Notes: generated by a model from the sequence alone, not told the origin. Numbered from the stretch's first letter, positions 14,957 through 23,764 are shown. The stretch: 27,330 nt of DNA from HB2-32-21 sp040235495 (GCA_040235495.1 JBECKV010000089.1:1-27330), one strand, 5' to 3'. Program-made: numbers and translations.

Positions 14957-16312
14957 TCAAGCAATCAGGCTGTTGACAACAAGGGCCGCTATCAGGGTCG
15001 GGCAGACAAAGCGAATATAGAAAGGCCAGATTTTCCAGAACCAGCTGTGCTCGGCGCCTGGGTAGCCGCTCTGAATTTCCTTCAGCAGGTGATCCCGGTG
15101 CAGGACCCAGCCGGCAAAGACGCACAACACACCACCGAGTGCTGGCTGGCTGTATTTTGTCGTGATATCGATTACCAGGCCAAACAACCGGTCAAAGTCC
15201 AAAATAATGACCACGCTGAGCAAAAAAATAGCCCCGCCCGCAAGCAGGGCCGCTTTTTGGCGGGCAACTTGCCAGCGTTCAATGAGATAGGCGACCGGGA
15301 CCTCCAGCATGGAAATGGAAGAGGTCAGTGCGGCTATCACCATCAGGCAGAAGAAAGCCACTGATACCAGGACACCGCTGATTCCGAGAGACTGGAACAG
15401 TGAAGGCAGGGTTTGCAGAATCAAGTCTGGACCCGCGACCAGTGCGCCGGTATCGTCGTAAATGGCCACGCCCTGGGCAGCGGCGACGTGAATTGCCGGA
15501 ATAATGAAAAGTCCAGCGAGCAGGGCCACCCCGGTATCGGCGCCAGCGACAAGCGCTCCGGTGACCGGAAGGTTTTCCTCGGATCTCAGGTAGGAACCAT
15601 AGATAAGCATGGTGCCGACCCCCAAAGACAGGGAAAAGAAGGCCTGACCCATGGCGCTGAGTAGCAGTTGGGGGCGGGTAAGCGCGCCAAAATCAGGCAA
15701 GAGATAGACCTTGAGGCCGGTAATGGCGCCCGGTTGAGTGAAAACATAGAGAGCGAGGACGGCGATCAGAATTAGCAGGGTTGGCATCAATCGGTTTGAC
15801 CAACGCTCTATGCCCCTGTGCACACCCCGGGCAATCACCGCGACGGTTAATGCCGAAAAGATCAGGCAGAACAGCAGATTGCGTGTCCGGCTGAACTCGC
15901 CCGCCCAGGACGCCACGGTCGGCAGGCCGAGCGCCGAGGCCGGCAGGGGGAGGATATTGGCCACCATCCAGCCGGCGACGATCGCGTAGAAGGCGAGAAT
16001 CAGGCTGGAAATCAGGATCCCGCAGATGCCGGCCAATCTGCCAAAGCTCCGCCAGCGCTGTCGAGCGCTTAAAGCCGGCAGGGCTTTCACCATGCTGCTA
16101 CGCGTATGGCGACCAATCACCAGCTCCGCCATCAACGCCGGATAGGCGAGCGTCAAGGTGAATACCACGTAGACCAGAACAAAGGCGGCGCCGCCATTAT
16201 TGCCGGCCTGGGTGGGAAAGCCCCAGATATTGCCGAGGCCGACCGCCGACCCGGTCGCCGCCATAATGAACCCGGTGCGGGAAGAGAAGTATTCGCGGGC
16301 GGGCGATGGCAT
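14957..16312 (-). CDS. Sodium-dependent transporter of the neurotransmitter:sodium symporter (NSS) family
   Basis: It is an inner membrane symporter with the LeuT fold, which usually couples Na+ to amino-acid or related uptake. The 451 residues hold about 11-12 hydrophobic helices, as in short bacterial members. Helix 1 has GSAVGLGNIWGFP (21-33), the unwound segment that binds Na+ and substrate, followed by the family AGNNGGAAF. The residue after NIW is usually Arg (the outer gate partner in LeuT, Arg30); here it is Gly31. Helix 6 shows AFFSLSLGVGTMLIYGSY and helix 8 LTSSISMLEVP, both typical. The start is ATG at 16312. Its own spacer of 131 bp separates it from the RND pump on the same strand, so co-transcription is possible. 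The substrate cannot be told. Confidence 0.9.
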   Translation of the reverse strand: MPSPAREYFSSRTGFIMAATGSAVGLGNIWGFPTQAGNNGGAAFVLVYVVFTLTLAYPALMAELVIGRHTRSSMVKALPALSARQRWRSFGRLAGICGILISSLILAFYAIVAGWMVANILPLPASALGLPTVASWAGEFSRTRNLLFCLIFSALTVAVIARGVHRGIERWSNRLMPTLLILIAVLALYVFTQPGAITGLKVYLLPDFGALTRPQLLLSAMGQAFFSLSLGVGTMLIYGSYLRSEENLPVTGALVAGADTGVALLAGLFIIPAIHVAAAQGVAIYDDTGALVAGPDLILQTLPSLFQSLGISGVLVSVAFFCLMVIAALTSSISMLEVPVAYLIERWQVARQKAALLAGGAIFLLSVVIILDFDRLFGLVIDITTKYSQPALGGVLCVFAGWVLHRDHLLKEIQSGYPGAEHSWFWKIWPFYIRFVCPTLIAALVVNSLIA

Positions 16313-16420
16313 GGGCGGTTTTCGTTGCGCTCTTGGTTCCGTGCTGCGATCGGGCGATTTAGCTACCCTGATGACCTCATGTAGCGGTCGTGGTTATGTT
16401 GTGCCCTGCCAAATGCCACG

Positions 16421-16448
16421 AGTCATGTATCACCAGTCATTTATCAGA
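16421..16448. repeat. Two tandem 14-bp units spanning the RND pump stop codon
   Basis: AGTCATGTATCACC (16421-16434) and AGTCATTTATCAGA (16435-16448) differ at four positions. Read on the minus strand, the second unit contains the TGA stop of the RND gene (16444-16446). Confidence 0.75.
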
Positions 16449-19400
16449 CGTGCCCATTGTCGTTGGCAGTCCCGGTTGCAGGGCTGCCGAGGTTCAGGAA
16501 GGCTTTCAGCCACTCCAGAAAACCTTCGATCAGGGAATAAACCGGTGGCACTACCACCAGCGTCAATAATGTCGAAGACAGCATGCCGCCAATGACAGCA
16601 ACAGACAGAGGACCATTGGTTTCGTGGCCGGCGCCGAAACCGAGGGCGGCCGGTAGCATGGCCAGAATCACGGTGAATGAAGTCATCAAGACCGGCCTTA
16701 GCCGGATCGGACAGGCTTCTCTTAACGCGGCGTCAATGCCCAGTCCCCCGGCACGGCGCTGATTGGTGATGTCGACCAGCAGGATGGAGTTCTTTGCCAC
16801 CAGCCCGATAAGCAATACCAGGCCGATCATGGACCAGGTGTTGAGGGTATTGCCGGTGAGCCAGAGCAGCGAAACCCCGCCAACCATAGCCAGCGGCTGG
16901 GCAGTCATGATGATGAATGGCTGCAAAAAAGAATTGAACTGACTCGCCAGCACCATGTAGAGAAGTACGGTCGCCAGGGCAAAGGCAAAAATCATATTGC
17001 TTGCCGTTTTGCCGAATTCCTCGGACTGGCCGCGCAGGGTTAGTGTGTAACCCGCGGGCAACAGCTCGGCGGCAAGGGCTTGGACGGTGGCAATGGCCTC
17101 GGCCAGCGGCATCGTGGGCTTACCATAAAATGGCGCTGAATAACGCAGATCGTAGCGCGAGATGGATGCCGGGCCGAGAGTTTCCTCAAGCCTGGCCACC
17201 GTATCGACGCGGATCATGGTGCCAGTGCGCGACCGTAGATAGATGCGGCTCAAGTCACTTGCCGATTCAAACTGACCGTCGGCGGCTTTGACTCGCAGGT
17301 CGTAGCGTTCACCATCACCGGGGTCGTCATTGTACTTTGCCACATCCAGGCCACCCACCATGACGTTGATTGCCTGGGCGATGTCGCTAGTGGAAAAACC
17401 CAGGTCCGCGGCCCGCGTTCTATCAACTCTGAGGCGATACTGAGGTAGCTCCAGATTGAGATCGAGGTCGATATGGCCCATGCCATCGACCATGGCCAGC
17501 TTCTTTTCGAGGGCATAAGCTAGGTTTGCCACTTCGTTCATATTCGGCCCGTTGATGGAGAATTGCAGCGGTTCGCCGCGTTGTCCCCCGAGTTGGGGTA
17601 TGGGCGCGGGGAAAGCCCGCGCACCGGGCACCGCGGCGAATTCCCTGCCGAGTATTTCTATCAGCTCCTGCTGGGTTTGACTTCTTTCATCGGCTGGTGT
17701 CATGCGGATCAAACCGGTGGCGTTGGTCACCTGCCGGCCGCTGGTGCCGACGCCAAAGAAATAGCCTGTGATGACGTCATTATGCCGGTCCAGTATCTCT
17801 TCAATGGCGCGTAGTCGATCCGTGGTGTAATCCAGACCGGAACCCAGTGGTGTCCGGACTATTACAATGAAACTGGCCTCATCCCGGGCGGGCGAAAACT
17901 CCTTGCCGATATCCTTGAGAAAAAACAGCGAACCCGCGACGATTGCCCAGGTGATGATGATGACGGTCCAGCGGAATTTCAGAGCGAGACCCAGCAAGCT
18001 ACCGTAATACCTTTCCAGGGCCCGGAACATGCGTTCCATCCAGCTGTACAACCCCGAGGTATGGTGCTCCACATCGAGGAAGCGGGAACAGAGCATGGGT
18101 GTCAGCGTCATTGAGACGAACCAGGAAATCAGTACACCCACGGTCACCACAATCGCGAAAGAGGAGAAAAAGCGCCCGATGATACCACCCAGAAACACAA
18201 CGGGTACGAAGATACACACCAGGGATAAAGTGGCCGCCAGAACCGGGAAAACCACTTCCGAGGTGCCATGTATGGCGGCGGTTCTGGGGTTGGGATCAAT
18301 GCTCTCACGGTGTCGATAGATATTCTCCAGCACCACGATGGCGTCGTCCACGACAATGCCAATCAGTAGCAATAGCGCCAGCAGGGTCATCTGATTGAGC
18401 GTATAGCCAAAGAAGTAGATCGCCGCAATTGCTCCGAACAGGGAAATGGGAATGGCCAGGGCGATAATAACCGTGGAACGGACGCTTTTCAGAAATACCC
18501 ACACCACCAGAGCGGTAAGCAGGGTCCCGAGGACTAAGTGCTCTTCGAGAGAATCAACCATTTCCCGGACAAAGCGAGAATCGTCCGAGGCGATATCAAG
18601 CGTCATGCCGGGCGGCAGTTGGGGCCGAATTTCCTGCTCGATTCTTCTGAGCGCTTCATCAATGATTGCGACGGTGTTGGCGTTGGCTATTTTGGCAATA
18701 CCAATGCCCACGGTTTCAGTCCCGTTGTAGCTGGCGAAACTGCGTGGGTCGGCCTGACCGTCTTCGATCTCGGCCATCATCCCGAGCTTGAGAGGAGCAT
18801 TATCCCGATAGGCCACCACCAGGTCGCCCAACTCCCGAGGGTTGTGATACTCCATGTCGAGGTTGACCATGTGCTCGGTATCGCCACCGACCAGAAAGCC
18901 GCCGGGCATCATGAAGTGTTCGTTGCGAAGGGCAGTGAGAATTTCGCTGGTGGTGACGTTGAATGCCGCCATGCGTTCGAGATCGAGGTTCACCCGAATC
19001 GTGCGCTCGCGCTGACCGCCGATGACGATTTCGCCGACGCCATTGATGGTTTCAAGCTGCTTCTTGATGACATTGATGGCATAGGTATTCAACTGCTGCA
19101 TGGTTCGGTCGCCGCGCAGGGCCAGCCACATGATGGGCGAAGCGCCGAACTCCAGTTTGGCGACAATGGGCGGGTCGGCATCGGTCGGCAACTGGTTGAG
19201 TACCTGGTTGACCTTGGACTGAACTTCGTCAAAGGCGGTGTCGATATCCTTGTCGAGATCGAAGTTGATCACGACAGTGGAATTTCCGGGCGACGAGGTG
19301 GAAGAAATGTGTTCAATACCCGGCACGGAATTTACGGCGGTTTCGATGACATTGGTGATGGAGGCGTCTATAACGTCGGGGTTGGCGCCGATCAGGTTGG

Positions 19401-19545
19401 TCTTGACCGCCACCAGGGGAAACTCCGTGTTCGGGAAGCGGTCCACGCCGACTCGTGTGTAGCCGATGTAGCCAAACAGAATGAGCACCGCCGACAACAT
19501 GGTTGTCATCACGTAGCGGTTGATGGATAGGGTAGGTAGATTCAT
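16444..19545 (-). CDS. RND efflux transporter, HAE-1/AcrB-like inner membrane pump
   Basis: This is the proton-driven inner membrane component of a tripartite efflux system. The 1033-residue length and two-fold repeat (helix 1, large periplasmic loop, helices 2-6, then the same again) are typical. Helix 4 carries the proton-relay Asp pair in GIVVDDAIVVLENI (about residue 400). Helix 10 carries the Lys in LVAKNSILLVD (about residue 925). The N-terminus is MNLPTLSINRYV, like the MdtB/MdtC-type heads. The start is ATG at 19545, only 2 bases after the stop of the membrane-fusion gene, so the two form an operon. No TolC-type outer membrane gene or regulator lies beside it, so the channel is probably encoded elsewhere. 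The substrates are unknown. The stop codon is part of a 14-bp tandem repeat. Confidence 0.94.
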   Translation of the reverse strand: MNLPTLSINRYVMTTMLSAVLILFGYIGYTRVGVDRFPNTEFPLVAVKTNLIGANPDVIDASITNVIETAVNSVPGIEHISSTSSPGNSTVVINFDLDKDIDTAFDEVQSKVNQVLNQLPTDADPPIVAKLEFGASPIMWLALRGDRTMQQLNTYAINVIKKQLETINGVGEIVIGGQRERTIRVNLDLERMAAFNVTTSEILTALRNEHFMMPGGFLVGGDTEHMVNLDMEYHNPRELGDLVVAYRDNAPLKLGMMAEIEDGQADPRSFASYNGTETVGIGIAKIANANTVAIIDEALRRIEQEIRPQLPPGMTLDIASDDSRFVREMVDSLEEHLVLGTLLTALVVWVFLKSVRSTVIIALAIPISLFGAIAAIYFFGYTLNQMTLLALLLLIGIVVDDAIVVLENIYRHRESIDPNPRTAAIHGTSEVVFPVLAATLSLVCIFVPVVFLGGIIGRFFSSFAIVVTVGVLISWFVSMTLTPMLCSRFLDVEHHTSGLYSWMERMFRALERYYGSLLGLALKFRWTVIIITWAIVAGSLFFLKDIGKEFSPARDEASFIVIVRTPLGSGLDYTTDRLRAIEEILDRHNDVITGYFFGVGTSGRQVTNATGLIRMTPADERSQTQQELIEILGREFAAVPGARAFPAPIPQLGGQRGEPLQFSINGPNMNEVANLAYALEKKLAMVDGMGHIDLDLNLELPQYRLRVDRTRAADLGFSTSDIAQAINVMVGGLDVAKYNDDPGDGERYDLRVKAADGQFESASDLSRIYLRSRTGTMIRVDTVARLEETLGPASISRYDLRYSAPFYGKPTMPLAEAIATVQALAAELLPAGYTLTLRGQSEEFGKTASNMIFAFALATVLLYMVLASQFNSFLQPFIIMTAQPLAMVGGVSLLWLTGNTLNTWSMIGLVLLIGLVAKNSILLVDITNQRRAGGLGIDAALREACPIRLRPVLMTSFTVILAMLPAALGFGAGHETNGPLSVAVIGGMLSSTLLTLVVVPPVYSLIEGFLEWLKAFLNLGSPATGTANDNGHV

Positions 19546-19547
19546 GG

Positions 19548-20660
19548 TTATGCACCATCACTGTCTTTAATCGTGACGGGTGTGCCATCGGTCAGAAAGC
19601 CCGAGCCGTTGACCACGACGGTTTCGCTTCCTGTCAGGCCTTCAGTAATTTCAACCATGCCGCTTTTGTACACCCCGGTGTCGACCCTGCGCTCGCGGGC
19701 GATGCCGTCTTCCAAAACATAAACTACCTTGCCGGCGGGACGCAGCACCACCGAGGCCAATGGCACGGTAATCGCTCTGGCTCGGGTTTCCAGAACGATG
19801 GTGCCGGTGACGCTGGCCCCTGGTTGCCATTTGCCCGGATTTTCGACCAGGGTCAGGACATCGATGGCGCGATTACTGGTGCCAACGATGGGGCGGATTT
19901 CCATGATTTCGGTTTCGACGACCGTGTCGGGGTCCAGTGGCGATACCAGTCTTACTTTGAGACCCTTGAAAATCCTGGGGGCCAGGGTTTCGGGTAGGGG
20001 TAAGCGCGCGCGCAGGAAATCGACCTTAGTAATGCGTAACAGCGGATCGCCCACTTTGACGAAGTCGCCAATGCTGGCCAGCTCGGCGTCGACCACGCCC
20101 GAATAGGGGGATATCACGCGGGTTTTGGTCAGACCCCGTTGCCGTTGCTTGAGTTGTTCCTGAGCCGCTTTCAATTGCTCTTCCAGCGCTTCGAGCTGGG
20201 CCTTGGCTTCATCAAAGCGATCGGTGGAAATCAACTTTGCCTGCACCAGCTTGCCGTAGCGTTCGACGGTGCGTTTCTGGTTGCCGTGGAGCGCCGTAAG
20301 CTGTGCGACTTCGGCCCTGGCACCGCGCTCGGCGATGCTGTAGTCCTCGGTATCGAGTTCCACCAGTAGCTGCCCCGGCTCCACCCGTTGCCCGGCTTTG
20401 ACGTGACCGGCAATCACCCGCCCTTCCACTTCCGCCGAGACCTCGGGTATGAAAATACTTTCGAGGGCGCCGACGGAGTGTTCCGTAATCTCCAGCGCTG
20501 AAACCGTCGGCTGGGTGGCGGACACAATCATCGACCTGACCGGGTTTTTTTCAGCCGCTTTATCCGTAGCGCCCTCCTGGGCGGCCTTGTCGCCACAAGA
20601 CGCCAGAAGAGTGGATGCGACCAGCATCCATAACGTAGCCTTAAAGTCGCTTTTGAACAT
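19548..20660 (-). CDS. RND membrane-fusion (periplasmic adaptor) lipoprotein
   Basis: It links the inner membrane pump to an outer membrane channel. The chosen ATG at 20660 gives a 370-residue product with a clear lipoprotein signal (about 1-20, lipobox LLASC, mature Cys followed by Gly-Asp). The frame stays open about 36 codons upstream, but that extension would bury the signal peptide. The order of parts is half of the biotinyl-lipoyl domain (VEGRVIAGHVKAGQRVEPGQ, about 80-100), an alpha-helical hairpin rich in Gln, Glu, Lys (about 115-180), the second lipoyl half (ISPYSGVVDAELASIGDFVKVG), a beta barrel and a membrane-proximal domain. The context with the RND gene 2 bases downstream confirms the role. 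There is no good Shine-Dalgarno sequence ahead of the ATG. Confidence 0.92.
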   Translation of the reverse strand: MFKSDFKATLWMLVASTLLASCGDKAAQEGATDKAAEKNPVRSMIVSATQPTVSALEITEHSVGALESIFIPEVSAEVEGRVIAGHVKAGQRVEPGQLLVELDTEDYSIAERGARAEVAQLTALHGNQKRTVERYGKLVQAKLISTDRFDEAKAQLEALEEQLKAAQEQLKQRQRGLTKTRVISPYSGVVDAELASIGDFVKVGDPLLRITKVDFLRARLPLPETLAPRIFKGLKVRLVSPLDPDTVVETEIMEIRPIVGTSNRAIDVLTLVENPGKWQPGASVTGTIVLETRARAITVPLASVVLRPAGKVVYVLEDGIARERRVDTGVYKSGMVEITEGLTGSETVVVNGSGFLTDGTPVTIKDSDGA

Positions 20661-20901
20661 GGTTTGGTGGTACCCGTATGTTAATGAATAAAAGTGTTGG
20701 AATGACCCGCGTGGCAGTGGTCGCCCTGCAGCTCGCATATCTGCTTCCTTTCGTCCGTGCGGCGCCACTAGTTGCTGCCGACATTGCAGTTCAACCGTGC
20801 TGTTATCCTTGGAAAGGGGAATAAGCCGTTATGCCCACGCTGTCATGGCGGATAGTTTCAAGGGTGTGTTCACGAGTAGCATTCCAGTGGCTCGTTTCGC
20901 C

Positions 20902-20918
20902 CCTGGCGGGGCGCCAGG
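20902..20918. other. Perfect 7-bp hairpin with a 3-base loop
   Basis: CCTGGCG (20902-20908) pairs with CGCCAGG (20912-20918) around GGG, followed nine bases later by seven A. It is a stable structure in otherwise empty spacer. With no T-run on the + strand it is not a + strand terminator, and its purpose is unknown. Confidence 0.5.
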
Positions 20919-21220
20919 TCAGCGCCCAAAAAAACAGCTGCATTGGCGCCACAGGCATGCGCTAGCTACTAGCTATATGAAAACAGTGATAATAGGTCTA
21001 ACCTCGGGCCGGCTCGTTGGGTCGTGCGAAAAACCCGCGCATTGTCGCAAACAAAGCCTGCTTTGAACAAGCTTACTTGTCGGCTACGAAGGCGCTCCCT
21101 GGTGCCCAGTCGCGGTATGGGGTGGTTGATATATCTCATAGTCCTGCTAAATATATGTGTTGCCTCCGCGCGAAGGTGTGTGTTTGAATTGAGAAGGTTT
21201 GGCACCTTGGGAAGAGGGGC

Positions 21221-21263
21221 GTTTTCCGTACTAAACTGGAGTGTATCCTTACTAGACTGGAGC
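21221..21263. repeat. Two imperfect tandem copies of a 21-22-bp unit
   Basis: 21221-21242 and 21243-21263 share the pattern of CCNTACTAAACTGGAG against CCTTACTAGACTGGAG. They lie in the spacer upstream of the hydrolase/monooxygenase pair. Confidence 0.75.
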
Positions 21264-21363
21264 CCGGGCAGGCCAGGCGCTGAAGCGTCCGCCATTTTGG
21301 TATATCTATCCCGCTCCCCGAGAAGCGTCTCCAGACAGGGGCCGGCACAACCATTAGAAATTT

Positions 21364-21393
21364 TTGATTGAATACTTTTTAACCAGGTATTTT
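21364..21393 (+). promoter_or_regulatory. Candidate sigma-70 promoter of the hydrolase-monooxygenase operon
   Basis: TTGATT (21364-21369) and TATTTT (21388-21393) are separated by 18 bp in an AT-rich stretch, 35 bp upstream of the hydrolase start. Transcription would begin near 21400. Confidence 0.4.
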
Positions 21394-21428
21394 TCAGTTA
21401 ACTTTCAAGTGAAAAGAAGGGGAAACCA

Positions 21429-22214
21429 TTGGCTACTAAAGAAGAGACTTTGAATATCGCGGGAGCTCAACTCGTCGTGGTACGCGGCGGCGCGGGCAAG
21501 CCGCTGTTTGTATGTCACGATGAAATGGGCTACACCGGCTGGATGAAGTGGAACGAGGCGCTCGCGGCCAAGCGCGAGTTAATCATTCCTCTGCAACCCG
21601 GTTACGGCAAATCACCCCGTCAGGACTGGATGTGGCGTCATCGCGATGTTGCCAACTATTATCTCAACGTGATTCGCGAAATGGGCCTGGAAAAGCCCGA
21701 TCTGATGGGATTTGGTGCTGGCGGCTACATCGCCGCGGAAATGGCCGCAGCCGCACCGGAATTGCTGGGTAGCCTAACCCTTGTCGGTCCCATGGGCATC
21801 AAACCGGATGTGGGTGAAATCGCCGAGATGTTCGCCTGTACCGTAAACTCCTATATGCGCCTTAGTGTGCATGATAAGGAAGCCGAGGAATACGGCAAGA
21901 TCTATGGCGGTGAGATGACGTCAGATCAATTCGAGCTGTTTGAGGACGCTCGCGCCGAAGCCGCGCGACTGGGTTGGGAGCCCTACATGTTTAATCCCAG
22001 CCTGCCCAACCTGCTGAAGAGCGCGGAACTGGCCAAGTTGCCCACACTGCTGATCCGGGGTGAGCATGATGCGGTGATCCCGCCCAACTGCATTGAAAAA
22101 TACAAGGCGGCAATTCCACAGGCGCAGACTGTCAGTATTTCCAAGGCCGGTCACCGCCCAGAGATTGAAAACAGTGGCGAGTTCATCAGCGCCGTACAGA
22201 AGTTCCTATCCTAA
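21429..22214 (+). CDS. Alpha/beta-hydrolase-fold protein with no serine nucleophile
   Basis: The 261-residue product has the alpha/beta-hydrolase layout: LFVCHDEMGYTG (26-37, oxyanion strand region), the nucleophile elbow at 94-98, the acid Asp214 in LLIRGEHDAVIPP and the His242 in SKAGHRPEIE. In the elbow the canonical Gly-x-Ser-x-Gly reads Gly-Phe-Gly-Ala-Gly, so Gly96 takes the place of the nucleophile. It may be a non-hydrolytic member (binding, isomerase or lyase-like, or dioxygenase-type chemistry), or it may bring a nucleophile from elsewhere. The start codon is TTG at 21429, with AAGAAGGGG 5 bases upstream; no ATG is available nearby. The luciferase-like gene starts 21 bp after its stop with a strong ribosome-binding site, so they form an operon and likely act on the same substrate. 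Confidence 0.85.
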   Translation: MATKEETLNIAGAQLVVVRGGAGKPLFVCHDEMGYTGWMKWNEALAAKRELIIPLQPGYGKSPRQDWMWRHRDVANYYLNVIREMGLEKPDLMGFGAGGYIAAEMAAAAPELLGSLTLVGPMGIKPDVGEIAEMFACTVNSYMRLSVHDKEAEEYGKIYGGEMTSDQFELFEDARAEAARLGWEPYMFNPSLPNLLKSAELAKLPTLLIRGEHDAVIPPNCIEKYKAAIPQAQTVSISKAGHRPEIENSGEFISAVQKFLS

Positions 22215-22235
22215 TTAACCGGAGGTCAAACGATC

Positions 22236-23564
22236 ATGCAAATCGCACACTTTACCGAACGACCCGTTCGCTACATTCCGGAGGAGCCGGTACTTGAAAA
22301 CCGCGCGTTCTTCGGCGTTTCCAACAAATATATCGATCGCGACAAGTCTGCCGACGATTACAATTTCTACCTCGATGAGGCCTGTTACTGCGAGGAAGTG
22401 GGGTTCGACGCGGTGGCGTTGAACGAGCATCATGGCAACCCTTTCTGTTCAGGAAATGTACTGAATATCGAAGCCGCCATCCTGGCTCGGATCACGACAA
22501 AAGTTAAGATTGTCCTGATCGGCAATCCACTGCCCGTGGTCAAGCATCCCCTGCGCGTGGCCGAGGAATTGGCTACCATTGACACGATTTCCCGTGGGCG
22601 TCTGGTATCCGGCTGGGTTCGTGGCGCCGGTAGCGAGCAGTTCTTCAATAATGCTAATCCGGCCATCAACCGTGAGCTTTTCAACGAGGCCCACGAATTC
22701 ATCATGCAGGCCTGGACTCGCGAGGGACCCTGGCGCTATGAAGGCAAGCACTTCCACTACCGCCATGTAAATCCCTGGGTGTTGCCCTATCAGAAGCCTA
22801 CGCCACAGCAGTGGATTCCCGGTGTTTTGAGCCCGGAGACTGTTCTTTGGTGCGCTGAAAAGCAATACCCCTACCTCGGTCTGGGCACCGCGCTCGGCCC
22901 GACCTGCGATCTCTGGGATATGTATGCCGACAAGGCCGCCGAACTGGGTTATCAATGTGGCCCGGAAAATTTCGGTTACCTGCTGCCGGTGTTTTGTGCC
23001 GACACGGATGAGAAAGCCCAGGAAATCGGTCGAGGCTTTATTTTTGGCGGTGGCCAGAACGCTTTCTCGCGCCCCGAGCACACACTGCCCCCAGGCTACA
23101 ACTCAAAAGCAGCCATCCGCATGCTGGCTAGTCAGCCCGGTGGCAGCTGGTTGGGTGTGAGCAAAGCCAAACTGATGGCCAGCCAGGAAGACCAGTGGGA
23201 CTCTGCCGCCTTTGACGCCCTGCGCGAGAAGCTGAAGAAAGGCTACGACAAAGTCCAGGATAATCTGCAAGTGGTAGTCGGCAGCCCGGAAACTTGCGCC
23301 AAAAAAATCTGTAGCATACTTGAAGTCATTCGTCCGGGAGTTTTCACTGTTTTTGCGGTACAGGGTAACGTCAGTGACGCGGATCGTTTGAACAGCGTTA
23401 AATTGCTGGGCGAGCAAGTATTGCCCCGGGTACGTGAATTTGCCGCGAAGCAGGAGCTTACCGGCCCGTTTGACCAGGTGCCCGGTCAACGCAAGCTGGC
23501 TTCCGGTACCAAGCGTAGTCCCGTGGTTAACCGTGAAGCCCTGGAAAAATTGAATCTGCCCTGA
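22236..23564 (+). CDS. Luciferase-like (LLM class) flavin-dependent monooxygenase
   Basis: The 442-residue product has the bacterial luciferase TIM-barrel pattern: DACYCEEVGFDAV-type alpha helix (from about 47), the motif ALNEHHGNPF (about 61-70), LARITTKVKIVLIGNPLP on strand 3-4 and IDTISRGRLVSGWVRG (about 114-129), the usual flavin-binding stretch. Such enzymes use FMNH2 or F420 supplied by a partner reductase and add one oxygen to aldehydes, ketones, alkanes or sulfonates. No reductase is seen beside it. GGAGG lies 10 bases upstream of the ATG. It follows the hydrolase by 21 bp and is closed by a strong terminator. The substrate is unknown; type II Baeyer-Villiger oxygenases of terpene or steroid catabolism belong to this superfamily, which fits the neighbourhood but is not proof. 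Confidence 0.9.
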   Translation: MQIAHFTERPVRYIPEEPVLENRAFFGVSNKYIDRDKSADDYNFYLDEACYCEEVGFDAVALNEHHGNPFCSGNVLNIEAAILARITTKVKIVLIGNPLPVVKHPLRVAEELATIDTISRGRLVSGWVRGAGSEQFFNNANPAINRELFNEAHEFIMQAWTREGPWRYEGKHFHYRHVNPWVLPYQKPTPQQWIPGVLSPETVLWCAEKQYPYLGLGTALGPTCDLWDMYADKAAELGYQCGPENFGYLLPVFCADTDEKAQEIGRGFIFGGGQNAFSRPEHTLPPGYNSKAAIRMLASQPGGSWLGVSKAKLMASQEDQWDSAAFDALREKLKKGYDKVQDNLQVVVGSPETCAKKICSILEVIRPGVFTVFAVQGNVSDADRLNSVKLLGEQVLPRVREFAAKQELTGPFDQVPGQRKLASGTKRSPVVNREALEKLNLP

Positions 23565-23587
23565 TTACGGGAACACAGGTTCAAAAT

Positions 23588-23617
23588 AAAAAGGGCGCCC
23601 ATTCGGCGCCCTTTTTT
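23588..23617 (+). terminator. Strong rho-independent terminator of the hydrolase-monooxygenase operon
   Basis: GGGCGCC (23593-23599) pairs with GGCGCCC (23605-23611) around CATTC. Five A precede it and six T follow, so it may work in both directions. Confidence 0.93.
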
Positions 23618-23664
23618 ATCCCGCTATCCCGCGGCTTTTTTCATCCCGCGCCCTTTTTGATGTC
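23606..23664. repeat. Three degenerate copies of the terminator's 3' arm
   Basis: GCGCCCTTTTTTATCCC (23606-23622), GCGGCTTTTTTCATCCC (23631-23647) and GCGCCCTTTTTGATGTC (23648-23664) are 17-bp relatives. The first is the downstream arm and T-run of the terminator, so part of the terminator has been duplicated into the spacer. Confidence 0.7.
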
Positions 23665-23677
23665 TCTTGATCAACTC

Positions 23678-23729
23678 ATAGCCTACTGCTTAGCCTACTG
23701 TTGTTTACGGGCTCATGTTTACGGGCTCG
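23678..23729. repeat. Two consecutive direct duplications (12 bp and 14 bp)
   Basis: ATAGCCTACTGC and TTAGCCTACTGT are adjacent (23678-23701). They are followed at once by TGTTTACGGGCTCA and TGTTTACGGGCTCG (23702-23729). Two unrelated units, each duplicated once, sit side by side. Confidence 0.85.
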
Positions 23730-23764
23730 AACTATTCGCGGGAGGCCTGAGTCGGGCGATAAGT

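Larger units (their letters stand above)
20661..21363. other. Long spacer without a recognisable gene
   Basis: This 0.7-kb stretch between the divergent efflux operon and the hydrolase gene holds only ORFs that match no family I know and contain repeats or overlap hairpins. It should contain the promoter of the membrane-fusion/RND operon on the minus strand, which I cannot place. Two tiny hairpins lie together: CAAAG/CTTTG and ACAAG/CTTGT, at about 21050-21080. A decayed gene or an sRNA cannot be excluded. Confidence 0.5.

Noticed and set aside
18538..19530. 330-codon open frame antisense to the RND pump
   Set aside because: Opposite strand of conserved RND sequence; composition and lack of motifs mark it as a shadow.
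21024..21371. 115-codon open frame in the long spacer
   Set aside because: It reads through the 21-22-bp duplication, has no recognisable domain and a basic low-complexity composition; not supported as a gene.
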